The notes beneath the pieces were generated by a model, which was not told the origin of the DNA, ran no database searches, and saw nothing but the letters and a program-made list of their open reading frames with translations. Below are positions 52,144 to 61,503 of a stretch of DNA of 64,000 nucleotides, one piece after another. The DNA comes from UBA7672 sp965279085. GTDB lineage: Bacteria > Pseudomonadota > Alphaproteobacteria > Caulobacterales > Hyphomonadaceae. Position numbers and translations under genes: made by a program. How positions within the stretch are numbered: position 1 is the first letter of the stretch; each line of letters starts with the position of its first letter. The DNA lies in NCBI GenBank assembly GCA_965279085.1, contig OZ257149.1:4030001-4094000 (forward strand), read 5' to 3'.

Positions 52144-52890
52144 GTGAGCGGCGAAGAGGACAAGCCAGTCAGGCTCGACGTGGAGCTGGTGCGGCGCGGC
52201 CTGATGGCCTCGCGGGCGCAGGCGCGTGCGGCGATCGAAGCTGGAAAGGTCGTTGTCGACGGCACAGCGGCCACGAAGCCGGGTCAGCTCGTCACGTCAC
52301 GCGTCATCATCGAAGCCGAGCCGGCGCATCCCTGGGTCTCGCGTGGCGGGCTGAAGCTCGACCACGGATTGCATGCATTCGGCGTCGATCCGGCGGGCCG
52401 CTACTGCCTCGACATCGGCGCGGCCACTGGTGGATTCACCGACGTTCTGCTCGCGCGCGGCGCAAGGCAAATTGTCGCGGTGGATGCTGGACGCGGCCAG
52501 CTGCATGCCAAACTGCGCGCTCACCCCCAGATCATCTCCCTTGAAGAAACCGACGCCCGAAATCTGACCGCAGAGATTCTTGGCGAGCCGCCAAGCCTCA
52601 TCGTCGTGGACGCCAGCTTCATCTCGCTCGCCAAGCTGCTGGCGCGCCCGCTCGATCTGGCAGCGAAGCAGGCCGAGCTCGTCGGTCTCTTCAAACCGCA
52701 GTTCGAAGTTGGTCCCGATCATGTCGGCCGCGGCGGCATCGTTTCGGACCAGGCAGCGACTGCTCGCGCGGCAAGCGATCTCGAGATTTGGCTCAGGGAG
52801 AAGGGCTGGCCTGTGGAGAAGTGGACAGACAGTCCAATTACCGGCGGCGATGGAAATCGCGAGCGCCTGTTTTATTCACGAAACTACTGA
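52144..52890 (+). CDS. tlyA: TlyA family RNA methyltransferase/hemolysin-like protein
   Basis: A 248-residue protein with an N-terminal S4 RNA-binding domain (VRLDVELVRRGLMASRAQARAAIEAGKV) and an FtsJ-like methyltransferase domain with the S-adenosylmethionine loop CLDIGAATGGFTDVLL. In mycobacteria TlyA methylates 16S and 23S rRNA; elsewhere the role is less clear, and the haemolysin name is historical. The start is a GTG at 52144 after GGAGG. GC drops in the gap after it. Family assignment is firm, function in this organism inferred. Confidence 0.9.
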   Translation: MSGEEDKPVRLDVELVRRGLMASRAQARAAIEAGKVVVDGTAATKPGQLVTSRVIIEAEPAHPWVSRGGLKLDHGLHAFGVDPAGRYCLDIGAATGGFTDVLLARGARQIVAVDAGRGQLHAKLRAHPQIISLEETDARNLTAEILGEPPSLIVVDASFISLAKLLARPLDLAAKQAELVGLFKPQFEVGPDHVGRGGIVSDQAATARAASDLEIWLREKGWPVEKWTDSPITGGDGNRERLFYSRNY

Positions 52891-53011
52891 CTGGTACCGC
52901 GCGAATGATGGAACCAGCCCATACCGTCGGTCTGAATTTAGAATCTTTCTGATCAGATTTGTTCTCCCGTCGCGCGTCCTGGGACGCTGGAAAACAGAAG
53001 CCGGAATCAGA

Positions 53012-53041
53012 CGAGCCGCGCTGCTTGCGCAACGCGGCTCG
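53012..53041. terminator. Stem-loop between tlyA and the glycine-zipper gene
   Basis: CGAGCCGCG (53012-53020) pairs perfectly with CGCGGCTCG (53033-53041) around a 12-nt loop, in the 234-bp gap between convergent genes. No T-run follows, so it may be a terminator or a palindromic site. Confidence 0.4.
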
Positions 53042-53124
53042 CCCTCCACAGGCCCTGGGTTGGGGGGACGGGCCTGCTTCCATGAAAGCCGCCCCTAGTC
53101 AGCACTGGGCGGACTACGGGCAGC

Positions 53125-53721
53125 TTAATCTCTCACCCGCCAATCGCCGGAATAACCGTCGCGGCAAGCCTCGACCGGGCGGCGTATCACCGTGCCATCC
53201 GGAAGCCGGGTTGTCTGCGTAGCGGTCGTGCAGCCCCGACCCATGTAATCGTCATTCCGATTATAGGAGCGGTTTCCGTCCCGGTAAAGGTCGCGCTCGC
53301 GATACTGTATGTCGCGGTCGTCGTAGTAGCCGTCCTCGTAGTATCCGTCCGAGTACCCGTAGCCCGGGTCAACCGGGTACATGTTCGGGGGCGGCTGGCC
53401 GTAGTTGGAGCCGGTATAGCCTCGCTGGTCGTTGTAGCCTTGGCCATAGCCCGGAGGCGGGCCGCAGTTCACTGAGCCCCGGCCGACACCCGAGCCGATG
53501 ATCCCGCCCAGCACCGCGCCAACGGCCGTACCGTCATGACGGTGGCCCGAAGCCGCGGAATTACTGCCGACAACGCCGCCCAGGATGCCGCCGAGAATCA
53601 TCCCGCCGACCTGGTTCGAATTCCGCGACTGCTCGCAGTTCCGGTAATAGCTGCCTTGCGCAAACGCGGGCGACGCCATCGCCATAACGGCGCCAATCAG
53701 CAGCACAGCCTTGATACGCAT
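53125..53721 (-). CDS. Exported glycine-zipper protein with Tyr/Asp-rich linker
   Basis: A 198-residue exported protein. The signal peptide ends near AFA before QGSYYRN. Two glycine-zipper stretches (GGMILGGILGGVVGS and GAVLGGIIGSGVG) flank a His-containing loop and resemble the membrane-associated zipper of outer-membrane lipoproteins and DUF-type envelope proteins. A Tyr/Asp/Gly-rich linker follows, and the end has paired Cys with TTRLPDGTVIRRPVEACRDG. The start at 53721 follows GGAGGATCCTCC. It probably sits in the envelope; function is unknown. Confidence 0.72.
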   Translation of the reverse strand: MRIKAVLLIGAVMAMASPAFAQGSYYRNCEQSRNSNQVGGMILGGILGGVVGSNSAASGHRHDGTAVGAVLGGIIGSGVGRGSVNCGPPPGYGQGYNDQRGYTGSNYGQPPPNMYPVDPGYGYSDGYYEDGYYDDRDIQYRERDLYRDGNRSYNRNDDYMGRGCTTATQTTRLPDGTVIRRPVEACRDGYSGDWRVRD

Positions 53722-53839
53722 GTGGAGGATCCTCCGACCGAACTTGTTCAAGCTCGATCCTCTGCCTCCCAACCTGAACGGGGGCTGAAGCGATATACAG
53801 CAAGGATACAAGGCTTAGCCTTCAGCAAGCCTCCAGAGT

Positions 53840-54943
53840 TCAGCGTCCGGTCTGTCCGCGGTGACGCAGCATGTGGTCGGCAAGCACGCACGCCAGCATC
53901 GCTTCGGCCACCGGAACGGCGCGGATGCCGACGCACGGATCGTGTCGGCCCTTGGTGCGGATGTCGGTGTCCTCGCCCTGCTTCGTCACCGTCTTGCGCG
54001 GCGTCAGGATGGAGGAGGTCGGCTTCACCGCCATGCGGGCGACAACTGGCTGGCCCGTCGAGATGCCGCCGAGCACGCCGCCATTGTTGTTCGTGAGAAA
54101 CTCGACGCCATTGCCAGCGCGGCGCATTTCGTCGGCATTGTCTTCGCCGCTCAACGCCGCCGCATCGAAACCTGCGCCGATCTCGACGCCTTTCACAGCG
54201 TTGATGCTCATCAGAGCCGCAGCAATATCCGCGTCGAGCTTGCCGTAGATGGGCGCACCCCAACCGGGCGGCACGCCTTCAACGACGACTTCCACCACCG
54301 CGCCGCACGACGAACCCGCCTTGCGGGTGGTGTCGAGAAAGTCTTCCCAGGTGGCGACCATGTCGGGGTCGGGGCACCAGAACGGGTTCTGTTCGACGAT
54401 GTCCCAGTTCCAGTTATCGTGATTGATCGCGTGCGGGCCGATCTGCACGACAGCCGCGCGGATGGAGATGGAAGGCCCAAGGACAAGACGCGCGACAGCC
54501 CCGGCGGCGACGCGCGAAGCCGTCTCGCGCGCGGAGGAGCGCCCGCCGCCGCGATAGTCACGCACGCCATACTTCTGGTCGTAGACATAGTCGGCGTGAC
54601 CAGGGCGATAGCTGTCCCGGATCTCGCTGTAATCCTTCGATCGCTGGTCAGTATTCTCGATCATCAGCGAGATCGGCGTGCCGGTTGTCACCGGGCCGCC
54701 AAATTCCGCCTGAGTGCGGTCATCCTCGAACACGCCGGACAGGATCTTCACCTTGTCCTCTTCCTGGCGCTGCGTGACGAAGCGCGAGGTGCCGGGTTTC
54801 CGCTTGTCGAGATATTGCTGGATGAACTCCGGCGTCAGCATGAGGCCCGGAGGGCAACCATCGACCACGGCGCCGATCGCCGGCCCATGGCTTTCGCCCC
54901 AGGTCGTCACGCGGAAGAGATGGCCATAGCTGTTGTGCGACAT
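53840..54943 (-). CDS. aroC: Chorismate synthase
   Basis: A 367-residue enzyme that makes chorismate from 5-enolpyruvylshikimate-3-phosphate, needing reduced FMN. The opening GHLFRVTTWGESHGPAIG, RPGHADYVYDQKYG, RGGGRSSARETASRVAAG and RHDPCVGIRAVPVAEAM are the hallmark stretches. Length is normal. The start at 54943 has no close upstream partner; a small lipoprotein gene lies 40 bases upstream on the same strand. It is the only shikimate-pathway gene here. Confidence 0.97.
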   Translation of the reverse strand: MSHNSYGHLFRVTTWGESHGPAIGAVVDGCPPGLMLTPEFIQQYLDKRKPGTSRFVTQRQEEDKVKILSGVFEDDRTQAEFGGPVTTGTPISLMIENTDQRSKDYSEIRDSYRPGHADYVYDQKYGVRDYRGGGRSSARETASRVAAGAVARLVLGPSISIRAAVVQIGPHAINHDNWNWDIVEQNPFWCPDPDMVATWEDFLDTTRKAGSSCGAVVEVVVEGVPPGWGAPIYGKLDADIAAALMSINAVKGVEIGAGFDAAALSGEDNADEMRRAGNGVEFLTNNNGGVLGGISTGQPVVARMAVKPTSSILTPRKTVTKQGEDTDIRTKGRHDPCVGIRAVPVAEAMLACVLADHMLRHRGQTGR

Positions 54944-54983
54944 GGCCTGACGCTAAAGCGCAATTTGGGCGGCTTGAATAGGC

Positions 54984-55463
54984 CTAACCCGGACAGGGCT
55001 GGTTCAGGGGCGCGAAGGTGAAGCTCCACTCCATGCCTTCGAGCTTGCCATCCATCGTGCCTTCAATCCGCGCGGTGAGGGCCTGCCCCTTGCGCTCGTA
55101 GATGATGCGCTGGGGAAAATCGTGCGCGGAATTCTCGAACACGAACTTCGTCTCGGCGCTCTTGTCCCGGGCGAGCGGGAATTCGACGGGCGGCTGGCCG
55201 GAAGGTTGGGCGAAGTAGGTGAGGCCGCCATCCGACTGGCCGATGCGAAGGAATTCCCAAGCCGCACTGCCGGACCCCGAGCTGACATTCGTTCCAACCA
55301 TCACGCCGTCACGCAGGTCGCTCCACGTCTCTGTGACCTGCTGGCCATCGGCGCAGCTCAGCCAGTAGCCTGAGAGCCAGGCATGATCGGCTGGTGGTTT
55401 CGCCTCTGCCGCGCAGCCGCCAAGGATCAATGCGGCCGTGGCCGCGCATGCACGCAATTTCAT
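54984..55463 (-). CDS. DUF6265 lipoprotein
   Basis: A 159-residue lipoprotein. The lipobox LGGC gives Cys17. The mature part starts with a WLSGYWLSCADGQQVTETWSD stretch typical of DUF6265 and later has FPQRIIYERKG. I prefer the ATG at 55463 because GGGGA stands six bases upstream; the ATG at 55469 is too close. It is divergent from the AraC gene and 40 bases upstream of aroC on the same strand. Function is unknown. Confidence 0.75.
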   Translation of the reverse strand: MKLRACAATAALILGGCAAEAKPPADHAWLSGYWLSCADGQQVTETWSDLRDGVMVGTNVSSGSGSAAWEFLRIGQSDGGLTYFAQPSGQPPVEFPLARDKSAETKFVFENSAHDFPQRIIYERKGQALTARIEGTMDGKLEGMEWSFTFAPLNQPCPG

Positions 55464-55565
55464 GGACATTCCCCGTCTGGTTTCGCCGGAGGATGCCGCC
55501 AACGGCATGCGTGGGTCTTGTAAGTTTGCGACGCGCCTGCTGGATGGCGGCGGAGCTGGAGAGCG

Positions 55566-56336
55566 ATGGGGTCGTACGCTGAATTTCCACCGAGCGAAGA
55601 GCTGCGCCCGTGGGTGCGGCTGGTCTGGGTCTATGAGGACGAAGCGCCCAGCCCGACCGTTCAGCGCATTCCCCCCGATGGCTGTCCTGAACTGATCGTC
55701 CACCTTGCCGAGCCGTATGAAGAGCAGGCGGAGGGCGGCGTCTTCGTTCGGCAGCCCCGCGTGATCTTCGCCGGGCAGATGACACAGCCGCTGGCGCTGC
55801 GCGCCGCCGGCCCGGTCAGGTGCATCGGCCTGCGCTTCGAGCCGGAGGGAGCACATGGCTGGTTTGGAAGCGACATGGAGATGGCGACCGACAAGCGGCT
55901 CGATGTGTCGGACCGGTTGACGTTCGGCGCGGGGTTCGACGCCGATGCGGGCCGTGGTCTGCTGGAGGACAGCGTTGCGGAGGCGCTGCGAAACGTCGAA
56001 CGGGCGATCGAGCGCGACGTGCGCGCCGAGGTAGAGCGGCTGGCGGCGGGCGAAACAGTCGAGCGGTCTGCGGCCGATCAGCGGCGGATGCAGCGGCTGT
56101 TCCTGAAGCATGTCGGCGTTGCGCCGCGAACGTTGCAGTCGATCTTCCGCTTCCGGAAGGTGTTCGACCACGCGGCTGGGGCGGGTGCTTCGTGGATCGA
56201 TGCCTCGCTGGCCGCCGGCTATTTCGACCAGCCGCAGATGGCGCGCGATTTCCGCCGCTTCCTCGGCTGCACCGCGACCGAATGGGCGCGTGAGCAAGTA
56301 GAGCTGGCCCGCTCGGTCGCCTCGCCGCGCATCTAG
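55566..56336 (+). CDS. AraC-family transcriptional regulator
   Basis: A 256-residue regulator. The N-terminal half (about 1-130, with IPPDGCPELIVHLAEPYEE) matches the DUF6597-type sensor seen in AraC relatives; the C-terminal half is the HTH-18 DNA-binding domain with ASLAAGYFDQPQMARDFRRFLGCT. It is divergent from the DUF6265 lipoprotein, which may be its target. Its stop shares CTAG (56333-56336) with the convergent acyltransferase. The ligand is unknown. Confidence 0.88.
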   Translation: MGSYAEFPPSEELRPWVRLVWVYEDEAPSPTVQRIPPDGCPELIVHLAEPYEEQAEGGVFVRQPRVIFAGQMTQPLALRAAGPVRCIGLRFEPEGAHGWFGSDMEMATDKRLDVSDRLTFGAGFDADAGRGLLEDSVAEALRNVERAIERDVRAEVERLAAGETVERSAADQRRMQRLFLKHVGVAPRTLQSIFRFRKVFDHAAGAGASWIDASLAAGYFDQPQMARDFRRFLGCTATEWAREQVELARSVASPRI

Positions 56337-57409
56337 GCGGGCACGGGGATCGCCTGCGGCGGTGGCAGTCTCCTCGCCCGCGCCTGCCGCCATTTGTCGA
56401 CCGGTTGTTCGACCAGCACCTTGATCAGGATCGACAGGGCCAATGTGGCGCCGATGGTGGTCCAGACGGGTTCTGGAAGGTTGAAGGTCAGCACCATGCC
56501 GATGACGGCGAGGTGGCTCAGATAAATCGGGTAGGAGAGATCGCCGATCCAGCGGTCCCACGCGAAGTCCTTGAACGTGTTGAACACGAAGGGCGAGGCG
56601 ACAGCGACGCCGAGATAGACCATCCAGCGGCCCATCTCCGGATCAGGCTTCGTCATGGGAAGGAAGATCAGCATCGCCAGCAGCGCCGCATTGACGACAT
56701 AGCCGGTCCACCACGGCAGGCGCTCGGCCAGCGGCAGCGCGCGATGCGCCAGCATGCCGAGCACGAACAGGAACAGCACGGTCGGGAAGAAGCGGCCCTG
56801 CCACAGGCCGAAGTCGACCGGCAGCCAGTAACCGGAAACACGCAGCCCGATGCTCGCCACGCAGATCGCGACCAGCCAGCCCCAGTGCAGGCGCGCGAGG
56901 AAGGGCGCGACGGCATAGAACATCAGCTCGAGCGACAGGCTCCAGCTCTGCGGCACGAGCAGCGCCTGCCATGCGACAGGTGATTCCTCCGTCGGCGGCG
57001 CGCCGGTCGGATCGAAGATAATCGCGCCATCACCAGGCAGCCGTAACCAGTAGAGCAGGTCCTGTCCCAGCACGCCGATGTTCTCGAACGTCATCAGCGC
57101 GGCGGTGGTGGGATGGTCGAACGCCCTTGCGAACGTGTCCTGGCTGGCGGTGGCGCTGGCGTTCAAGACGAAGAGCGTGAAGGCGGCGATCGCCATCATC
57201 ACGAAGTAGGCGGGCGCGAGCCGCAGGAGGCGGTTCGAATAGAACAGCCTCCGGTCCGTGTATTTCCCGCCGAGCACTAGCGACATGTAGAAGCCGGAGA
57301 CGATGAAGAACGCCTGCACCGCCGTTCCACCGCCGATGAACTTGAAGCTTGCCGGCGGCAGATGCGACAGCAGCACGGCCATCGCCAGCACGACACGAAG
57401 AAGTCCCAT
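56333..57409 (-). CDS. Acyltransferase 3 family membrane protein
   Basis: A 358-residue membrane acyltransferase of the OafA/acyltransferase-3 family with about ten helices. LRVVLAMAVLLSHLPP, GGGTAVQAFFIVSGFYMSLVLGGKYTDRRLFYSNRLLRL is the conserved opening, with the RxxR-like loop RLLRLAPAYF. Such enzymes add acyl groups to polysaccharides, lipids or glycopeptides. No capsule or O-antigen genes are beside it. The start at 57409 is divergent from the permease gene across 168 bases. Confidence 0.87.
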   Translation of the reverse strand: MGLLRVVLAMAVLLSHLPPASFKFIGGGTAVQAFFIVSGFYMSLVLGGKYTDRRLFYSNRLLRLAPAYFVMMAIAAFTLFVLNASATASQDTFARAFDHPTTAALMTFENIGVLGQDLLYWLRLPGDGAIIFDPTGAPPTEESPVAWQALLVPQSWSLSLELMFYAVAPFLARLHWGWLVAICVASIGLRVSGYWLPVDFGLWQGRFFPTVLFLFVLGMLAHRALPLAERLPWWTGYVVNAALLAMLIFLPMTKPDPEMGRWMVYLGVAVASPFVFNTFKDFAWDRWIGDLSYPIYLSHLAVIGMVLTFNLPEPVWTTIGATLALSILIKVLVEQPVDKWRQARARRLPPPQAIPVPA

Positions 57410-57577
57410 GGGTCGCCCCGCCCTTTGCGGGCGCTGCCGGCTTCCGACAGCCCGGCGCGCAGATGGTGGCTGACCCCGCGCCAGATAGAGCGCAGCCGCG
57501 TGTCAAGCGCAATAGCGCTGGCGTTTCCGCGCCCCGGTGGCACTGTGCTGGCGGGGAAAGCCGGGGCAGGGATTTTC

Positions 57578-58924
57578 ATGTCGGATACGATTGCAACGGG
57601 CGCGGATACGCCCGTCGAGACGCCTGTCAAACCGACCGCGAAGGTCATGGGCTTCTGGCAGTGCTGGGCGTTCACCGTCGGCACCATGATCGGCACCGGC
57701 ATCTTCATGATGCCCGCGCTGCTGGCCCCTTATGGCGGGCTCAGCTTTGGCGGATGGCTGATCGCGGCCGGCGGATCCATCGCCATCGCGCTTTCGATCG
57801 GGCGGCTGGCGTCACGCACGACGCGATCGGGCGGGATGCAGATCTTCGTGCAGGATGCATTCGGCAAGTTGCCGGGCTTCCTCGTTGCGTGGAGCAACTG
57901 GGTCGCGTGCGTGATTTCCTCCGCCGCGCTGGCGGTCGGCTTCGTCGGCTATCTCACGGCGGTCGTCCCCGGTCTTTCAAATGAGCCAGGCTATCAGGCG
58001 GCCTGCGGGATCGCCGTGATCTGGACCGTCACGCTTCTGCTGGTCCGCGGGGTCAAGGAGGCCGGCTTCATCCAGTTGCTGCTGACTATCCTGAAACTGG
58101 TCCCGCTCGCGCTGGTGATCGTGTGGGGGTTCATCTCGGGCAAGGCGGAGAATCTGCCGCCCATGAACCCGAGCGGGAACGAGCCGCTGGCCATCCTGTC
58201 GGCGACGACGCTGCTCACCATGTTTGCCTTCATCGGGCTCGATGTCGGCGTCATGCCCGCGGGCAATGTGAAGGATCCGACGCGTACGCTGCCGCGCGCC
58301 GTCGTCGTGGGCACGAGCACAGCTGCCATCGTCTACATCCTCGCGACCGCTGCGGTGATGCTGCTGATCCCCGCCGGACAACTTGCCGCCTCCACCTCGC
58401 CGTTTGCCGACGCCGTTCGCGGCATTGGCGACTGGGCGCCGCCGCTGATCACGGCGGGCGCGCTGATTTCCATCGTCGGATCGCTGAACGGCAACATCTT
58501 CTGCACCGCGCAACAGTCCATGGCGGCGGGGCTGGAAGGCGTTGCGCCGAAAGTCCTCGCGAAGCTCAACAAGGGCGAGGCGCCGTGGGTGTCGCTTGTC
58601 TTCAGCTCCGCGCTGGCGTCGGCGCTACTGCTCCTGAACTATTCGCGCGGACTGGTGGGGGCGTTCACCTTCCTGATAATGATGACGACCGCCGTCAGCC
58701 TCGTCTGCTATCTCGCTTGCGCGCTGTCCGAGCTGAAGCATTCCTGGAAGAATGCGCGGGCGTGGGCCGCCGTCGCCATTGTCGCGGCGCTCTATTCAGC
58801 CTTCGCGATCTTCGGCGCGGGGCAGGAGTCGCTGATCTGGGGCTTCGTTCTCATCGCTCTCGGCGTGCCGATCTACTATCTCGGCCGCCAGCCTGCGGTG
58901 AATGCCGCTCCCGCGTCGGCCTGA
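57578..58924 (+). CDS. APC-superfamily amino-acid permease
   Basis: A 448-residue transporter with about 12 helices. GTMIGTGIFMMPALLAPYG is the conserved first-helix loop, as in arginine/agmatine or glutamate/aminobutyrate antiporters, and GFVLIALGVPIYYLGRQP ends it. The start at 57578 follows GGGA; an in-frame start upstream lacks support. It is convergent with the DUF3500 gene nine bases away. Substrate is unknown; a basic amino acid is possible. Confidence 0.87.
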   Translation: MSDTIATGADTPVETPVKPTAKVMGFWQCWAFTVGTMIGTGIFMMPALLAPYGGLSFGGWLIAAGGSIAIALSIGRLASRTTRSGGMQIFVQDAFGKLPGFLVAWSNWVACVISSAALAVGFVGYLTAVVPGLSNEPGYQAACGIAVIWTVTLLLVRGVKEAGFIQLLLTILKLVPLALVIVWGFISGKAENLPPMNPSGNEPLAILSATTLLTMFAFIGLDVGVMPAGNVKDPTRTLPRAVVVGTSTAAIVYILATAAVMLLIPAGQLAASTSPFADAVRGIGDWAPPLITAGALISIVGSLNGNIFCTAQQSMAAGLEGVAPKVLAKLNKGEAPWVSLVFSSALASALLLLNYSRGLVGAFTFLIMMTTAVSLVCYLACALSELKHSWKNARAWAAVAIVAALYSAFAIFGAGQESLIWGFVLIALGVPIYYLGRQPAVNAAPASA

Positions 58925-58933
58925 AGCGCCGCC

Positions 58934-60142
58934 TCAGTGCGGGTGGCTGGCCAGGTGTTCGGCCAGAAGGTCCTTGCCGTAATCGTTGCCATTGGGCGTT
59001 CGCATAATGACGTGGATGTGGTCGCGCGTCGGCGTGCCCGGCGTATTGATGGATGATGTGCCGACAGGCCGCTGGTGATCGAACTCGATCAGCACCACCG
59101 GGCTATGAATGCGATAGTAGAAAACCGCATCGTCATCCACCGGCCCCACCCAAGCGAACCAGGTCTGGTCCAGCAGGGCCATGACCTCTTCCATCTTGAT
59201 CTTCGCCTGATCGTCACGAACGTTTCCGACGAACAGCCCGATCAGTTCCAGCAGCTTCAGCTTCTGCTCCTGGGTGAATGTGTTCACGGGCGCGCCGGCG
59301 TAGTCGAGCACAAGGTTGTCCTGTCCGGCGCCCGCCTTCAGGTTGTCCATGGTCTTGCGGCTATCGAGGGTGGCGGCGGCACGCTGCGTCGCATTCAGCG
59401 ACTGCATCAGCGCCAGCCCCGCGTTCTGCTCCTCCTGCAGCACGCTGTTGCCCGCGTACTTGCCCGTCCGCGCCACGGCCGGTTCCGCGCCCCAGAACGC
59501 CGGTGTCATCACGACCTGATCGCCGAGAACGAAGTAGTTTATGACGAGGTGATGGCCGTCGATCTGCCATCCCCACGGCTCGGTTGCCGATGGCTTGCCC
59601 ATCATCGTGAAGAAGTAGAGATCTTCGCCAAACATCAGCGACTGGTCGTTGATCTCGCGCAGCGTCTGGTCCGTCTTGCGGATATCTTCCGTCAGCTCGA
59701 AACCCTTGGCGCTGAGCGATGCCTGCAGCAGCCGCATCGCCGCCGCGCGCTGCATCGCGTTCATGTCCGCAAGGCTGACGCCGCGCCGCGAATAGATGCC
59801 GTTGTCGACATTGTACCAGCGCCGCCATTCCAGGTCGGTGACGTCATGCACCACCTTCAGCGCCTGTTCCTTCGTAAGCCTCGAGAGGAATTCGTCCGCG
59901 GCTGCGCGCACCGGTTCGGTTGAAACGCCCGTCGCGCGCACGGAGAACAGGTTGGGCTGGATGCCATCCTTCGTCCGCACGCCCGTGAAGGGTTGGGACA
60001 GCGCCGTCTGTTCCATCTGCGCGAACATCGCCTTGATCCGCAGGATTTCCGGCGGATAGTCCCACGACTCTTGTGCAGGTTCGGGCGCTGTCGCGCACGC
60101 GCCCAGCATCATGGCCATCAAGCCAGCAATCGCGAACTTCAT
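58934..60142 (-). CDS. DUF3500 lipoprotein
   Basis: A 402-residue exported protein. The lipobox LGAC gives Cys16. The body is a DUF3500 domain with WGWQIDGHHLVINYFVLGDQVVMTPAFWGAEP in the middle and HIHVIMRTPNGNDYGKDLLAEHL at the end. No function is known for the family. The start at 60142 follows GGGAGG; the upstream in-frame part overlaps the divergent SDR gene and is not gene-like. It is divergent from the SDR across 66 bases. Confidence 0.8.
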   Translation of the reverse strand: MKFAIAGLMAMMLGACATAPEPAQESWDYPPEILRIKAMFAQMEQTALSQPFTGVRTKDGIQPNLFSVRATGVSTEPVRAAADEFLSRLTKEQALKVVHDVTDLEWRRWYNVDNGIYSRRGVSLADMNAMQRAAAMRLLQASLSAKGFELTEDIRKTDQTLREINDQSLMFGEDLYFFTMMGKPSATEPWGWQIDGHHLVINYFVLGDQVVMTPAFWGAEPAVARTGKYAGNSVLQEEQNAGLALMQSLNATQRAAATLDSRKTMDNLKAGAGQDNLVLDYAGAPVNTFTQEQKLKLLELIGLFVGNVRDDQAKIKMEEVMALLDQTWFAWVGPVDDDAVFYYRIHSPVVLIEFDHQRPVGTSSINTPGTPTRDHIHVIMRTPNGNDYGKDLLAEHLASHPH

Positions 60143-60208
60143 GCGCCCTCCCAAACCCCGGCTGTCTGTCCTATGGTCGCAGCAGACAGGGAAAGCAAGG
60201 AAACTCCG

Positions 60209-60964
60209 ATGACCTACAACTTCAAGGGCAAGACCGCCGTCGTCACGGGCGCGAGCCGGGGCATCGGCGCGGCGATCGTGCGGACGCTGGCGGCGGATGG
60301 CGCGAAGGTGGCGCTGGTGGCGCGCACGGGCGATGCGATCCGCAAGCTCGCCGCTGAAGTCGGCAATGGCGCGGTCGCCATCGAGGCGGACATGGCGTCG
60401 GCCGATGGCTGGCGCGCGGCGGCGGAGCAATCGCTCAAGGCGCTCGGTGAGATCGACATCCTCGTCAACAATGCGGGCGTTAGCGCGGCGCAGGCTCTGG
60501 GCAAGGTGACGCCGGAAGGGCTGGACGAAACGCTCAACGTCAACGTGCGCAACCTGATCCTGCTGACGGATGCGCTGTCGGCGTCCCTGATCAAGCGGAA
60601 GGGCAATGTCGTGAACATCTCCTCCGTCTCGTCCTTCTCGGGCGCGCTGGGGCAGATCGCGTATTCAACCTCGAAAGGCGCTGTGAACTCGTTCACGCGC
60701 AATGCCTCGATCGATTTCGGCCGCGCGGGCGTCCGCGTGAACGCCATCGCGCCGGGCGTCATCGACGACGGCATGTGGTCGACGGCCTTCGACAAGGGGC
60801 TGGACCGGGAGAAGACGCTGGAGCGCATGGGTCGGCTGGTGCCGCTGGAAAAGCGCTGGGGCTCGGCGCAGGAGATCGCCGACGCGGTGGCGTTTCTCGC
60901 GTCCGACAAGGCCGCCTACATCACCGGGCAGGTGCTTCGCGTCGATGGCGGAATGATCGTCTAG
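60209..60964 (+). CDS. Short-chain dehydrogenase/reductase
   Basis: A 251-residue classical SDR: TGASRGIG (14-21) binds the cofactor, NNAGVS is present, and ISSVSSFSGALGQIAYSTSK holds catalytic Ser and the YxxxK. The end DGGMIV is usual for 3-oxoacyl-ACP/CoA reductase-like members. AAGGAAA precedes the start. Its stop shares CTAG (60961-60964) with the convergent small secreted protein. The substrate is not defined. Confidence 0.9.
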   Translation: MTYNFKGKTAVVTGASRGIGAAIVRTLAADGAKVALVARTGDAIRKLAAEVGNGAVAIEADMASADGWRAAAEQSLKALGEIDILVNNAGVSAAQALGKVTPEGLDETLNVNVRNLILLTDALSASLIKRKGNVVNISSVSSFSGALGQIAYSTSKGAVNSFTRNASIDFGRAGVRVNAIAPGVIDDGMWSTAFDKGLDREKTLERMGRLVPLEKRWGSAQEIADAVAFLASDKAAYITGQVLRVDGGMIV

Positions 60965-61392
60965 TCGTTGTCGGTGAGGACCGGCCCCGACAGCACCGGG
61001 CCGGACTCGTTCACGCGGCCGAAGCCCATGCCGGGATACCAGCGGCCGATGCCGACCCAGCGCTTCGTGCCGCTGAACGAGATCAGCCAGTCGCGGTCAT
61101 AGAGGTCGCGGGAGAATTCCAGCGAGCGGACCGGCAAGGCGTCGCAGCTCTCGCCGCGCGCGGTGGACAGGCGGGTGGTTGCCCGGGCGCAATCCGTGAA
61201 GAGGCCGAAGCCGATGCGCGGCTCCCGGCTCATCTGGCCTTTGTCGCCCAGCGGGATGCGGATGAAGGCCAGCGCCTGGGTGTCCGGCTCGCGGGCAATC
61301 CCTGCGTCATAGTGGCCCGACAGGCCTTGTGCGAGGGCGGGCGAGGCAAACAGGAGCGCAGCGGCGGCGAGCGTCGTCAGTCTCAGCTTCAC
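60961..61392 (-). CDS. Small secreted protein, unknown function
   Basis: A 143-residue exported protein. A GTG start at 61392 is supported by AAGGGGA six bases upstream; the longer frame overlaps pdxH. The signal peptide ends near ALA before QGLSGHYDAG. The mature part has two Cys and many aromatic residues (WVGIGRWYPGMGFGR). No family is recognised. It is divergent from pdxH across 111 bases. Confidence 0.68.
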   Translation of the reverse strand: MKLRLTTLAAAALLFASPALAQGLSGHYDAGIAREPDTQALAFIRIPLGDKGQMSREPRIGFGLFTDCARATTRLSTARGESCDALPVRSLEFSRDLYDRDWLISFSGTKRWVGIGRWYPGMGFGRVNESGPVLSGPVLTDND

Positions 61393-61503
61393 GAATATCC
61401 CCTTGTGTGACGGCCTTTTCGGCGTCAGCTCTCTCTCGGAGTAGTTCGTGCAGCGGATCGATTGTATCATCGCGCGGCTGACGACTGTAGCAGGACGCTG
61501 CGA

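Noticed and set aside
55470..56561. Upstream extension of the DUF6265 frame
   Set aside because: Antisense to the AraC gene; the lipoprotein start at 55463 is well supported.
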